NCBI GenBank assembly: GCA_002081555.1
Contig: MZNV01001837.1
Span: 1-64,000 of the forward strand
Source of the DNA: Protostelium mycophagum
Taxonomy: Eukaryota > Evosea > Variosea > Protosteliida > Protosteliaceae
Length of the DNA: 64,000 nucleotides
Reading direction: 5' to 3'
In this document: positions 20,217 to 33,129 of the stretch, in pieces
How positions within the stretch are numbered: position 1 is the first letter of the stretch
How the letters are laid out: each line of letters begins with the position of its first letter
Position numbers and translations under genes: made by a program
Notes under the pieces: model-generated
Seen by the model: only the letters and a program-made list of their open reading frames with translations
The model's database searches: none
What the model was told of the DNA's origin: nothing

Positions 20217-22733
20217 ATGGGAGAGGGTTACAATAACCCAGATGGACATATCCCCATCGATATTCACATCAACAAATTACTCGGTGAGGATGATATCAGT
20301 CAGAAGTGAATCTAATTAATTTCAGACTGGCTGGTCGATAGAAGAAAAATACCCAGAGATTGGAAAAAACAATTGGCACCAGTCACGGCTAGAGCGAAGG
20401 AAGCTGTGGCCCACTTACCTCCTGCTCCTGCATTTGACACGTATCGCACTTCTGAATGTGAATCTATCTGTTCTTTACTGTTTTGACATTGATCAGCTCT
20501 CAATTATTATGATTGTCAAGATATACTTACTCTACTTCCACAAAATGGAGAAGACGACACAAAAAATCTTTTTGGTACCTATAATTCGAAGGTTGGTCCA
20601 TTCAGAAGGCATCATTCTAATAATTGCAGCTGATGAAAGAGTGGAGCGATATCATCAAGGCTTATGAATCAAATTCTATCTTTCTGGGTGAAATTGCCAC
20701 GATACTCACAAACATGGTTAATGTTGAATTGTGAGGAGCCAAATATTTTTATCTTAATCACATGCGACAAAGACACGATCCCTCATTTCTGTTGTATTTG
20801 AAAAACATTGACATAATGCAACACGAAAATTAACCATTCTCACATTGAATCCGTCATCTTCATCAGAGTGTCCGGATCATTTCACAAAAACGATGGCGTG
20901 TATCTTATATATAAATTGGTCCAATTAACCCGTCCAGGCCCCAGCTCAATAAGACTATAGAGAGGTGCAGCAAAGCGCAGGGAGAGTTAGAGAGGAAAGA
21001 CACTGAATATAACAAAAACATACAGAACTACAAAATCAAGCTTGCCCAAGCTTGCGCCAGCCTCGGCATACAGGTAGAGTTGTGATTTATTTGTGTTTGT
21101 GAGAGTGTGTCTCTTCTGTGGAATGTATTTTCCTAATAGTCATGCGCATCAAAATAAGATGAGACGTCATCGAATTCAACAAGACCTTGCTATGTTTAGA
21201 AGGGAAAAGAGGCACATGAAAGTTGCTCATGCAAAGTTTTCATTATTGAAAAAACGTTTTTGCTGCTCTGTGACAAATATTCGGCATTTCTGCCAAAATT
21301 GTGAATAAATATTGAATAAGCGAAGGGTCAAAACATCGAAGCCGAAGTACCTCAGCTCATTGTAGAGCTCCCAGGCATCTTCGAGCGGGTTGTAGAGGGT
21401 ACCCGCCATCCCGAGTTCTACAACTCCATCGCTTACTACAAAGAATTCAGCCGAGTTTATTCCGATTATCAAGGCGACCAACTCTTGTCCCTTCAAGACA
21501 TACATAAGAACGGAAACAGATACATGGACCAATTAAATGGTCCGGCAGAGCCCTCTACAACTGAGTCTACAACGGATAATACCATAGAGAAGAGCTGGAA
21601 TATCATAGAGGATTACGCCTCTGGAAAAACGGAAGTGAATAACCTCGGAATTTCCATGATTGAAATTGCACCGGAGCCCGCCAGCGTCAACGCTGGCGAA
21701 TCTGCCCCGTCTACAACAGCCGCGGTGAGATCAATTTTCCCCGAAATTTCGTCGATCTCATGACGTCAGGACGAGATATCTTGGGATGTGGAAGACAGTG
21801 GCGAGATTGATTGGGACATAGATTCTTCCTCTGCAGCGATAGAAGTTGTAGAAGCGTCTGACGCGGCCGTAGTGCGCGAAACGCAGCTGGAGAATGTCAC
21901 AGAGAGGCACAAGTTTGTGGCGGACCTGTTGGAGGTAAAGATCTTTGACAAGATTTTCATTTATATATAATATATGATGTGCACATGTTTGACATGAGAT
22001 AGTTACATGGGTTCTTGGAACAGAGAGTAGAAGATGTCAAACAGAGTGACAAGGGTGATTTTGGTGGTTTCTCTTCTGTTGAGGTGAGCACATATTTTAT
22101 TTCTAAAAATGACGTCAACCATATCAAATCAAATGCACGAAACATTTTACAATATCAATCGGACACTGCCGTAAATCCAGAACTCGAATTGTACTACATC
22201 CTCTTTCTGCTGCAAAAACATTCACTCTTTCGCTCATATTTTCTTCAGGGCAGCGGGATTATAGCAGAATTCAACAGTCTTAATAGACTGTCCAAGGCCT
22301 TGGCTGCCGTCGCCAATGTTGTGAATCTGATCAACAGTCCTCGCACCAAGCAATTGTTGGATATTAAGACGTCCAAGAGGTTCGTACTTCTCATTCACAA
22401 TCATTTCAGAGCGATGATCGCGTTTGCATGGAAAGCGTAATTATTTGTACTGCTGTAACGCTTGTAAACATTGATTTATGTAGATACTCTGACCGCCTCG
22501 TCTCCAACTTGCAGCAGATCAACGGGTGCATAGACAGATGCAGAGCCTCGATCCAATATTCTCAGAGTAAGAGGCAAGAGTACAGCTCTACAATGGCATC
22601 TACAACTCCTGTGATCAGAGGCATTGTGGCGGATATGCTCAGGTTGAAGAAATTGCTGGAGGAGACCTTCTCAAAGCAGTACAACGGAAGGGAGGTGCAC
22701 ATCATCGGAGACATCAACCAATACTCCGCATAA
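20217..22733 (+). CDS. CDK5RAP3: CDK5RAP3 (C53/LZAP), UFM1 E3-ligase adaptor and ER-phagy receptor
   Basis: ATG at 20217 gives MGEGYNNPDGHIPIDIHINK, then after an intron LLDWLVDRRKIPRDWKK, matching human PIDIQTSKLLDWLVDRR. Later exons include MKEW.. IIKAYESNS, a helical region ERKDTEYNKNIQNYK, YKEFSRVYSDYQ, a central acidic segment, and a C-terminal helical part with TERHKFVADLLE, LYYILFLLQKH and the end YNGREVHIIGDINQYSA, matching human YSGRPVNLMGTSL. The disordered acidic part contains ISWD and IDWD, equivalent to the shuffled ATG8-interacting IDWG motifs of known C53 proteins. In animals and plants C53 works with UFL1 and DDRGK1 at the ER to UFMylate stalled ribosomes and recruit ATG8. Confidence 0.9.
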
Positions 22734-22819
22734 ACAACGTTGTAGATTGTCACAATATTCTGAGCATTGTCTGGTACGAAAATGACAACAGTTGTTGGAA
22801 TTGTATTATTGTTACATGA

Positions 22820-23476
22820 TCACTTTTGCATCTGGAACATGCTGCGTACAAAAGACTCGTAGTGCACGGTGCCTGAGCCAGATGGGTCAGCTTGGTCCAA
22901 CATCTGGTCCACTGCTTCGTCGTCTAACTTCTCTCCCAGCGTACACAGCACGAACCTAAATGCAGTGAGCCGCAGCTTCCAGGGATGTAATAATGCAGAT
23001 GAAGAGAGATGAATGACAGATTCTTGTTGGCAATTTTGCTTCAAGACAAGTGAATCACCTGAGCTCTGGAATGCTGATCTGACCATTGCCTTCTTTGTCA
23101 AAGGCCTTGAATGCTTGGACCAAATCCGCCTCATTCTGATTGTCCGACATGCGGTTCCCCATCCAGGTCAAAAATTTCTCCACGTCTATAGAATCTCCTC
23201 CTGAAAATCTTTTGTATAGGTAACCAAATGCAAGGCTAACATCGGGAAGACAAACATACCTCCACATTCTCTGATCATATCCATGGTCTCAGCGTCTGTC
23301 TGTATCGTACCCATGTGGCGCATCAAGGCCTGCAGCTCTTTACCGTTGATTCTACCGTCGTTGTTCTTGTCGAACTCGGCGAATGCCTCCTTAAACTCAT
23401 CCACCTGTTCCTCATCTAACTTTTGCTAAATCCGAGTTAGATCTTCCATATCGAGATAGAGAAGGTGGCGTACCAT
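22820..23476 (-). CDS. Calmodulin-like EF-hand protein
   Basis: About 150 residues. The first exon appears to be the initiator ATG alone, followed by a GT-AG intron (GTACGC to TTTAG). The protein then reads QKLDEEQVDEFKEAFAEFD. EF-hand 1 is canonical (DKNNDGRINGKE). EF-hand 2 is degenerate (around GGDSIDVEKFLTW). EF-hand 3 is canonical (DKEGNGQISIPE). EF-hand 4 (DPSGSGTVHYES) has Ser at loop position 12 where Glu coordinates calcium, so it probably binds weakly. The pattern is of a calmodulin relative rather than calmodulin. It ends 86 bases from CDK5RAP3 (tail-to-tail) and starts 114 bases from SRP54 (head-to-head). Confidence 0.85.
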
Positions 23477-23590
23477 CTTGAAAGAGATAGATCGGGTGAT
23501 ATATGATATGAGGTTGTTTTGGACCAATCAAATGAAACAGAAAAAGATCTTTTCAATTGATCAATTCTCATCTCCTCCAAACAATAACAA
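23477..23590. promoter_or_regulatory. Divergent promoter region of calmodulin-like gene and SRP54
   Basis: 114 bases between two start codons. A CCAAT box is at 23524-23528 in GGACCAATCAA. No TATA box is evident. Confidence 0.45.
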
Positions 23591-25436
<1,846 letters not shown>

Positions 25437-25451
25437 AGAGAGTGTGAATGT

Positions 25452-25937
25452 TTATGTGTCCTTGATGCGAGCGCCGGGCTGTAATGTCAATTGATTCTTC
25501 TCCATCACTTTCATCAATGTCTCGCTCATGCAAGTGTTGAATTTTTGGAAATCCCTCATGCAATAAAGAGGTGGTTTCATGTTGGTCTTTCCCTCTGTAC
25601 ATTTGGCAAATGTTTCCAATTCGCTGCATTGTTGTTCATTTCTCATTTCACCGGACTCAGCGACAACAGAAAGCAGGATAAGATGATCTCACCTTCCACA
25701 ACGAACTTTTCCAATACAAAAGATGAGATCCTCTGCAACTTGTCCACATTTTTGTCTGTCCGCTGGATCCATCACATCTGCTAAAGCCTTCCTTTGGCAG
25801 ATGAAATTCTCATCAATTAGATTTATGCAAGAGGGGAATTCTCCTGCAAACAGATCTCTCTGCAAGTGAAAAGCGGCTAGCGCCTTCAAAATTCTATCCT
25901 GCTTCTCTTGCTCCTTCTTCGATGTGGTATTCGCCAT
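25452..25937 (-). CDS. CX9C-motif protein (CHCH-like), probably mitochondrial
   Basis: Two exons give about 145 residues. The first carries CINLIDENFIC and CGQVAEDLIFC, each exactly CX9C, the twin-CX9C pattern of proteins oxidised by MIA40 in the intermembrane space. After an intron the protein continues RNEQQCSELETFAKC (spacing CX8C) and CMRDFQKFNTC (CX9C), so there are two successive helical-hairpin candidates, followed by a short C-terminal tail. Members with two CHCH domains include NDUFA8, but the spacing does not align with it and I do not assign a name. No cleaved presequence is visible, as expected for MIA40 substrates. The gene converges on SRP54 with only 15 bases between stop codons. 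Confidence 0.72.
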
Positions 25938-26114
25938 GATGTTTGCAAATTGTGATGGATGATGATCAGAAACTTACACTTTACAACACCCATTATTCAA
26001 CAATACCAGACAGAAAAGCAACAAGAGCACATGAACAAGAATAACAACAAATTAATCTCCAGAACTTCCGGTTTATTCCATTAAAAGACCATCGATGTTA
26101 CCCGAAAAGAACCT

Positions 26115-26911
26115 TTAACGTTTGCCGGCACCCTTCATGTTGGCGGGCTTTGTGGAGGCGGTCTGCTTGGCGGCAGCAGTCTTGGCAACTCCTCCCTTGG
26201 CGGCGACTCTCTTGGCAGCCTCCTTCTTGGCTCTCTCCTTGACCTCCCTAAAAAACATAAAAATCACATTTTTCAAGAAGGAAAAGAATTTTTATAGATG
26301 AATGCAGACCATCCCGTCCTTTGCAAGGAAATTAAGATAATATGTTGTATAAACTCACTTGAGGGCGGCCTCGCGAGAAGCAGCACGCTGCTCGGGCTTC
26401 TGGTTTCTCTTCTGCTTGATGACATCGAGTGAAGCTCCGACGATGGCTCTCTGGACCTTTTGGGTCTTGCGGGACTTCTTCTTGGCAACCTCCTCAGTGG
26501 TACCCTTGCGGTGCAGTCTGCGGTAAACCTGAGTCCATCGGACAGATCTGGGGTTGACCTTGCGGTGGAAGGCAGCCTCGCTCTTTTTGTCGACGAAAGT
26601 GAATGACTACTTCAGTTAGTTCATGATGACAACGTAAAATCTCCTCAACAAAACATGATCACAAAATGTTTTATATCAATTATCATATGATCGAAAACAA
26701 TATAAACACTTTTGTTGCTGCTTACCTTGCTGTCACCACGAACGAATCTTCTTCCCTTGGCGGGGTAGATCTTGAGTCCGCTGAATTGGCACAATCCGGT
26801 CCTACATTTTATTAATCAACACATCATCTTCTGAATTCTTTAGATTAAGCATTTATTATTGATAGTTGAGTCTATAGAGGACATAGGATGCAAGGATTCC
26901 TCTTACTTCAT
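26115..26911 (-). CDS. RPL24: 60S ribosomal protein eL24
   Basis: A first exon with only MK and part of the next codon splices to TGLCQFSGLKIYPAKGRRFVR, the zinc-ribbon-like eL24 start (eukaryotic forms retain only part of the cysteine set). It continues GDSKSFTFVDKKSEAAFHRK, NPRSVRWTQVYRRLHRKG, KKKSRKTQKVQRAIVGASLD and VIKQKRNQKPEQRAASREAAL, ending in a Lys/Ala-rich tail MKGAGKR. Length is about 155 residues, as usual. There are three introns; the very short first coding exon is common in ribosomal protein genes. It shares a 351-base upstream region with the divergent PP2A subunit gene. Confidence 0.95.
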
Positions 26912-27262
26912 CGTGTAATGGGGAGATGGAAGTCAAAGAAGAACTTGGTCCAATCTGCCAAGGTTTCGTTTATTCCCTCCCTCCCCCCCCTGCTCAAATA
27001 TTTGTGCCGCAACAAAAAACAAGTGCCCCTTCAGAGGAGGGTTGAAATGTACACTCATCACACAATAAAGAATCATTATCACGAGAAGAATCTCTCTTTG
27101 TCTGTATTCCTGTTGCTGGTCCAGAAAGAGGTTGATTGCGTCACTCTGTTTTTCGGAATTTCAAACATTTTTGGACGAAACGGATCTCTTTGCATCCTCT
27201 CACGAGCCATCCACCCTCTAACCACATCCATCTAATAGAGAGGACCATCCATCCAGACGAAG
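26912..27262. promoter_or_regulatory. Divergent promoter region of RPL24 and the PP2A A subunit
   Basis: 351 bases between start codons. It holds a pyrimidine tract with nine C near 26981-26993 that could be a TOP-like or initiator element for RPL24. No TATA box is clear. Confidence 0.4.
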
Positions 27263-29276
27263 ATGGCCGATGACTCTCTAACGCCAATTGCAGTACTCAT
27301 TGATCAACTGAAAAATGAGGATACACAGACCAGGCTCAATGCAGTCAGAAGAATATCTTCAATCGCGAGAGCACTTACACCCGAAAGAACTCGTCGCGAA
27401 TTGATTCCATTTTTAACAGGTACAATATGATACGTGGAAAATTTCTAAAGAACACTAGAATCTGTAGACGATGAAGACGAAGTTCTACTTGCTTTAGCGG
27501 AAGAACTCGGCGGTTTTGTGGAGTATGTTGGAGGTGTCGAACACGCCTCTTCGCTGCTTCCTCCTCTTGAATCCTTAGCTGCCTCAGTTGAAGAGACAAC
27601 CGTTCGCGACAAGGTATTCACATGCGACAACACGTCCAGCCATCCATTTACAATTTTTTAGGCAGTGGAATCATTAAATAAGATTGCTGAAGTTGTTCCC
27701 GTAGAGAACTTCAGAGACACTTTTGTTCTTCTTGTGAAGCGTCTCGCTTCCGGCGATTGGTTCACATCAAAGACATCCGCTTGTGGTCTTTTTGCGGTAG
27801 CGTATCGTAAATCTGCGGATGAACACAAGAAGGAACTTAGAAGGTACTCGTTCGTGTAGGATTTATTTTCAAAGTCTAATATGACCATCAGTTTATTTTA
27901 CCAGCTTTGTAAAGACGAGACCCCAATGGTCCGTAGGGCCGCCGCCACTCACTTTGGCAGTCTAATTAGACAGATGGACAAGACACAAATCAAGGAGGAA
28001 GTCCTTCCCGTATATTCACCCTTCCTCGCCAACGATGAACAAGACTCTGTTCGTCTTCTTACCGTAGATATCAGCAGTGCCATTGGTTCAGCTTTCACAC
28101 ACGAGGAGAACACACAACATGTTCTTCCAGTCGCTCTCAACTGTGCCAACGACAAGAGCTGGAGAGTCAGATACATGGTTGCGGACCGTTTCTGTGATGT
28201 GAGTATTTTGTTTCATTTTATTGCTGTTTTCCTGAAGAAAAAACAGCTTGCCAAGGCTCTCGGTCCAGAAATCACCAAAACACATCTTGTCGCCGCCTTC
28301 ACCAAGCTCCTCAAAGACAACGAACCAGAGGTCCGCACGGCCGCCGCGTTCAAAGTTCAAGGCTTCGCCTCACTCGTCCCTCCCGAGTTAATCACCAAGC
28401 AGATTTTACCCGCCGTTCGTGAGCTTGTCCACGACCAATCCCAACACGTCAGAGCCGCACTTGCCTCTAACATCATGGGACTTGCACCTATATTACAGAA
28501 GGAAAAGACCATCGAGTATCTCATAGACATCTTCCTCGCCCTCTTGAAGGACGAGTTCCCCGATGTCCGTCTCAACATTATCGCCAAGTTGGATGCTGTC
28601 AACTCTGTCGGTATCGACCTGTTGGCTCAGTCTCTTCTTCCTGCCATCGTAGACCTTGCTGAGGACAGACAATGGAGAGTTCGTCTCGCCATCATAGAGT
28701 ATATTCCTCTCTTGGGATCCCAATTGGTGAGCCGATGACGTCACCAAGATATTTTTATCTGACAGTTTATAGGGAGTTCAATTCTTTGACGAAAAGCTGA
28801 GCAACCTCTGTTTGACATGGTTGGGTGACTCGGTGTTTGCCATCCGCGAGGCCGCCGCTCTCAATGTGAAGAAGCTCGCCGAAGTATTTGGAACCGAGTG
28901 GGCCAGGAACAACATTATCCCAAAGGTCCTCTCTCTTTACACTCACCCGAACTACCTGTATCGAATGACCACCCTCTTTTGCATAGGAGTGAGTCCTTTT
29001 TAGAATCATCTGCCTCGAATTGACGAAAAACAGCAACTCGCTCCCGTTGTCGGAGCTGACGTCACCATCAGCGTGATGCTCCCCCTGGTCAACCGCATGA
29101 TCAGAGATCCCGTGCCAAACATTCGATTTAACGCAGCCAAGATTCTGCATGGACTGGTGCCACTTTTGGACAGCACAGTCGTCCAAGCCCAGATCAGACC
29201 TGCGCTGAACCAGCTGTACGAGGATTCTGACCGTGACGTCAAACACTTTGCATCGCTAGCTCTACAGGCCTGCTGA
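27263..29276 (+). CDS. PPP2R1A: Protein phosphatase 2A 65 kDa scaffold subunit A
   Basis: An all-HEAT scaffold that holds the catalytic C and regulatory B subunits. It starts [20 protein letters not shown], as in animals. Repeats include [174 protein letters not shown], and [15 protein letters not shown], with the end [13 protein letters not shown]. All fifteen repeats appear to be represented at near family length (about 580 residues). Six or seven short introns are visible. Confidence 0.96.
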
Positions 29277-29424
29277 GAGTATGCCTCAGGCTCAATATAA
29301 GAAAGACACAACGCTCAGTAGATAAAATTGTAGCATAAATTCCCTGTTTTATTTCTTTGTGAGTTGGACTTGTCCAGGAGTTTTCGATTCCATCTGCGGC
29401 ATTCGCACAGACAAGACAGGAAGC

Positions 29425-32400
29425 ATGAACTGGGGCAATCTCGTCGATAAGTTCACCGCCGGTTTAGACATAGCCGCAGAATATGGAGACAAGGCAATTA
29501 AGGCCGGTGCCAAACTGAAGGTGATGGGTATCATATGAGCTCAAGTCTAAAGATAACAGACCACCATGGCAGGAAGAACATTCGAGGTCAACGGAAGATC
29601 TTATAAAACAAGGCAACTCCTCGGAGAAGGTTCATTCTTCACGTCTTGGTTAGGAAACATTTGAGCTCACATAATCAAGGTGGATTCGGTTATGTTTGGC
29701 TCGCGACTGAGCAGAATTCTGGTTCAAGCTATGCATTAAAACAGTTGATCATCAGCTCCAAAGAGCAGATGGATCAGGCAAGACATGAGCATAAGATTTG
29801 GGTAGGTCTCTTTTGATCAGCACGTATCTCGACACCGGACTGATTCTTGAAGTCCTCTCTGCCACATCATAAAAACATTGTGCGCTTGATCGACTTTGCC
29901 ACGAGCAGAGGCGCAGATGGAACCAGCGAAGTCATTTTCGTCATGGAATACTGCCAGACCGGTGTGTTGGACATGATGAACGAACGAGCACCCGGTAGAT
30001 TTAAAGAGGGAGAGATCTGGAACATGTTTTGGGACATAGTCAATGCAGTGGCTGTCATGCACTCTCAGAGTCCTCCTGTATGGATTTATTTTTATTTATC
30101 TTCCATCTAGTCACTGATCTCTCATGCAGATCGCCCACAGAGATCTGAAGGCGGAGAATGTGAGTGAAAATATTATTTTATTTGTCCTTTGAAATGCCTC
30201 TATTTTTATTTCAAAAAACATCAAACTAAAAATCCAACATTTTGACGTCATCACCTCTGACACGCCACAGTTGTTGTACAGTCAGGTGAGATCCTCCCCC
30301 CTTCCCCCCTTAATATTTACAGGGAACGTATAAACTGTGTGATTTTGGAAGTGCCACAACGCGTACTTACCAGCCCATGAATGAGAGGGACAGAATGATG
30401 GTGGAGGCAGATATATCTAAAAATACCACCACGGAGTTTAGATCTCCGGAGATGCTGGATTTGTACCGCAAACAACTCATCAACGAGAAGGCCGATATCT
30501 GGGCACTCGGAGCTCTGTTGTACAAGGTGTGTAGGAATTTCTGTGAAATTTCCACCAGTTTTCTGAGAGAAAATAGTTGACTTATTTTGAATCTGCGTTT
30601 GAGGAGGGGTCTTCCCTCGCCATTCAAAATGAAAATTGGTCCATACCGGAGAATTCCAGGTTTTCGGATAATTTACACAACACCATCAGTGAGTGACGTT
30701 ATGTGTCCTAATTGTCATATTGACATCTGTCAGAATTCTGTCTGGTGGGAGATCCCGCCAAGAGACCAGATATTTACGCTCTTCTGGATAGAATCGCACC
30801 TATTTGTAAACAGACACCTCCCCACTATGTGAAATTTCCAAGATATTTCATGGTTGTAATTGATATCTTCAGGATCGACCCACTCCATCTGCCCAGCAAC
30901 CGCAACAGCAACAGGCAACAGACGATTTTAGCTTTGACAGCGAACCCACCGCTAAACCATCTGCAAAGGGAGGATCAAAGAACCTTTTTGATGTTGTAGA
31001 CTGGCAATCTGGCTCTGCAGCTCCATCAAGAGCCCCAGCCGGAGGTGATGGAGGTCAAACCTTCAACTTTGACAGCCAGGTGCGAATTTTTAGTTCGAAT
31101 TTCCATCATTGTAGTGATGATGACATCACAGGGTTCGAGCAACAAGGCGAAACCTTCTTCGGATTTATTCTTCGATATTGATGGCCCCTCACCCGCCCCC
31201 TCTACAACGACCCAGCCCAAACCAAAGGTCACCGCCGTGACACCCCCCACTGCCCGCCGCGCCCCTCCCGCCACCACATCTACAACGAGCGCATCTGATT
31301 GGAACGCCTCTCTGGCCGCACCCGTCAACGCCGGAAAATCTGCGGAAGATAAGCTGAAGAATGTGGAGCAGAACGAACACCACCAGAAGATCTTAAAGTC
31401 TCTTCTACAACTGCCAGAAAACAAAAACTGCGCCGATTGTAGCACGGCGAACCCGACATGGGCCTCCGTTAATCTCGGAGTTTTCATCTGTTTGACATGC
31501 AGTGGGGTCCACAGAGGGCTTGGTGTACACATCACCAAAGTCAGAAGTGTCAATCTTGACACTTGGGAGCCAAAACAGGTGTCAGTCATGCAGGCCGTGG
31601 GAAATGAAAAGGGAAAGAGGATTTACGAAGCGAATGTGCCCTCCAACTACAACGTGCCAAAATCTTCGGACGACCCCAACTTGAGAAGATGGATCCAGGA
31701 CAAATACGAACATAAGAGGTAGATTTGAAATTTGAATCAGATATTTCGGCGGGAGATTCACATTTATAGATTTATCACGAGGGACCCATCGCTGTTGGCG
31801 TTAGCTGATCCCACAAACGCGCCAAAGCCAGCACCAAGTATTCTAACCCCACCCTCTCAACACGTCACCAAACCCGCCCCCGCTGCCCCCTCAGGTGACT
31901 TCATCTTAAACATCTTCTTTTGGTTCCGTCCGAGCGGTTGTCATTCTGTGTGATGCATATAGATACTTTTTACGCCTGTAATAGACAAATCGTGACATCA
32001 GTAAAACTGCAAGCATTAAAAGGTCAGATCTTTCCACTGCATAGAAGAGAGCTCGTTTGACAAGAGGAAATCACACGTTTTCTCTTCTGAATTTTGAAGG
32101 CAACTTGATGAGTCTCTTGGACTTTGATGAGCCCAAGAGTGCAGCTCCCACTCCCTCTCGCCCGGCCCCTTCGGATGATTTTGGATTCTCCGATTTCACG
32201 TCCGCATCTACAACCAGCCAGACCAAGCCCCCCTCGAACGACCCATTTGGAGAATTTGAATGGCAAGGATCTTCCGCGTCGACGTCGACAGCTCAAACAA
32301 ATGCGACGAATCCTCTGGCTGCCATCCAGGCTCTGAACGCACAAGTGGGAAGGGGTCCCAGTGTACCTCTTGCGGGTGCTCCTCGTCCCGCACAGCCAAA

Positions 32401-32815
32401 CTACAACGCTCTACAAGGCCTCAGCCTCAGCGGCGCACCAAACCCCAATTTTGGCGGGAACAACATGGGCCAGCCGTACATGATGGGAGGCCAGCCACAA
32501 GGCATGGGCGGACTCAGCCTCAGTGCGGGTGCACCCAATCCCAATTTTGGCGGGAACATGATGGGAGGTGTACAGAACCGCCCTTCCCCTCAGGGACCCC
32601 TCCCTCCTTCCATGGCTTCCAATGGGTATGGAAACTTTGGTTTCAATGGGCTGTCTACAACCAACACTGTGGGAGGTTTCAACAACATGGGGCGTCCGGC
32701 TGGCCCGATGTCAGCACCCGCTTCTATGACTTCAAGTCCCACAACAATGAGACCGACAAATGCGAGCTCGACACCTTCTTTGGATCCTTTTGCTAATCTC
32801 GCTTGGGGAAAATGA
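29425..32815 (+). CDS. NAK-family (AAK1/GAK-like) protein kinase fused to an ArfGAP with clathrin-box tail
   Basis: Exon 1 gives MNWGNLVDKFTAGLDIAAEY. The kinase follows: LLGEGGFGYVWLA (P-loop), YALKQLI (ATP lysine), IAHRDLKAENLLY, KLCDFGSATT, TTTEFRSPEMLDLY, KADIWALGALLYK. The HRDLKAENLL and DFGSAT motifs are those of AAK1, GAK, BIKE and yeast Ark/Prk kinases. A Gln-rich linker (SAQQPQQQQATDDFSF) leads across a 52-base intron (31080-31131), in phase, to an ArfGAP of SMAP/AGD5 type: CADCSTANPTWASVNLGVF then CLTCSGVHRGLGVHI, an intact CX2CX16CX2CX4R finger with arginine. The tail has clathrin box LLDFDE, DPFGEFEW and DPFANLAW. No stop or promoter-like gap divides the halves. It probably acts on clathrin-coated membranes. 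Confidence 0.85.
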
Positions 32816-32984
32816 TGACGGATAAATAAAGCACAGGTCCAATAATTTGGAGGTGTTCATCTGATGTCATTAGCAACATATAGATATCACTGAGGAGCAG
32901 TTCAAGACCTCAGTCGTTACCACCGTCTCCCAAATCTCTTACTTCCCACTCTCTGAATCTATATCCATGGTTATCAAGCCACCT

Positions 32985-33056
32985 TATTTTTGAATTCAAT
33001 GACGGCTTCAAAATCAGACAGCATGTTCTCATTCTTGAAGTGGTCTGTCAAGTTTT
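32985..33056 (-). pseudogene. Decayed fragment of the tandem-module surface protein family
   Basis: TTTTGAATTCAATGACGG here is identical to bases near 11371-11388. The following stretch (AAAATCAGA... CATTCTT... TGTCAAGTTT) matches 11389-11463 with gaps and substitutions. It corresponds to the region encoding KTVIEFKKK on the minus strand. No flanking frame is intact, so it is a fragment of a lost paralogue. Confidence 0.6.
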
Positions 33057-33129
33057 AAATGTTGGGAAATCTTAGGATCCACAGAATAATAATCACAAAC
33101 AAAAATATGATAATAAAAAATAAAATAAA

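Noticed and set aside
31026-31589. 187-codon minus-strand open frame
   Set aside because: It lies antisense to the kinase-ArfGAP gene and reads as low-complexity Gly/Val text.
32260-32796. 178-codon plus-strand frame rich in Arg, Gln and Trp
   Set aside because: It overlaps the ArfGAP tail in another frame; the tail frame carries the clathrin and DPF motifs.
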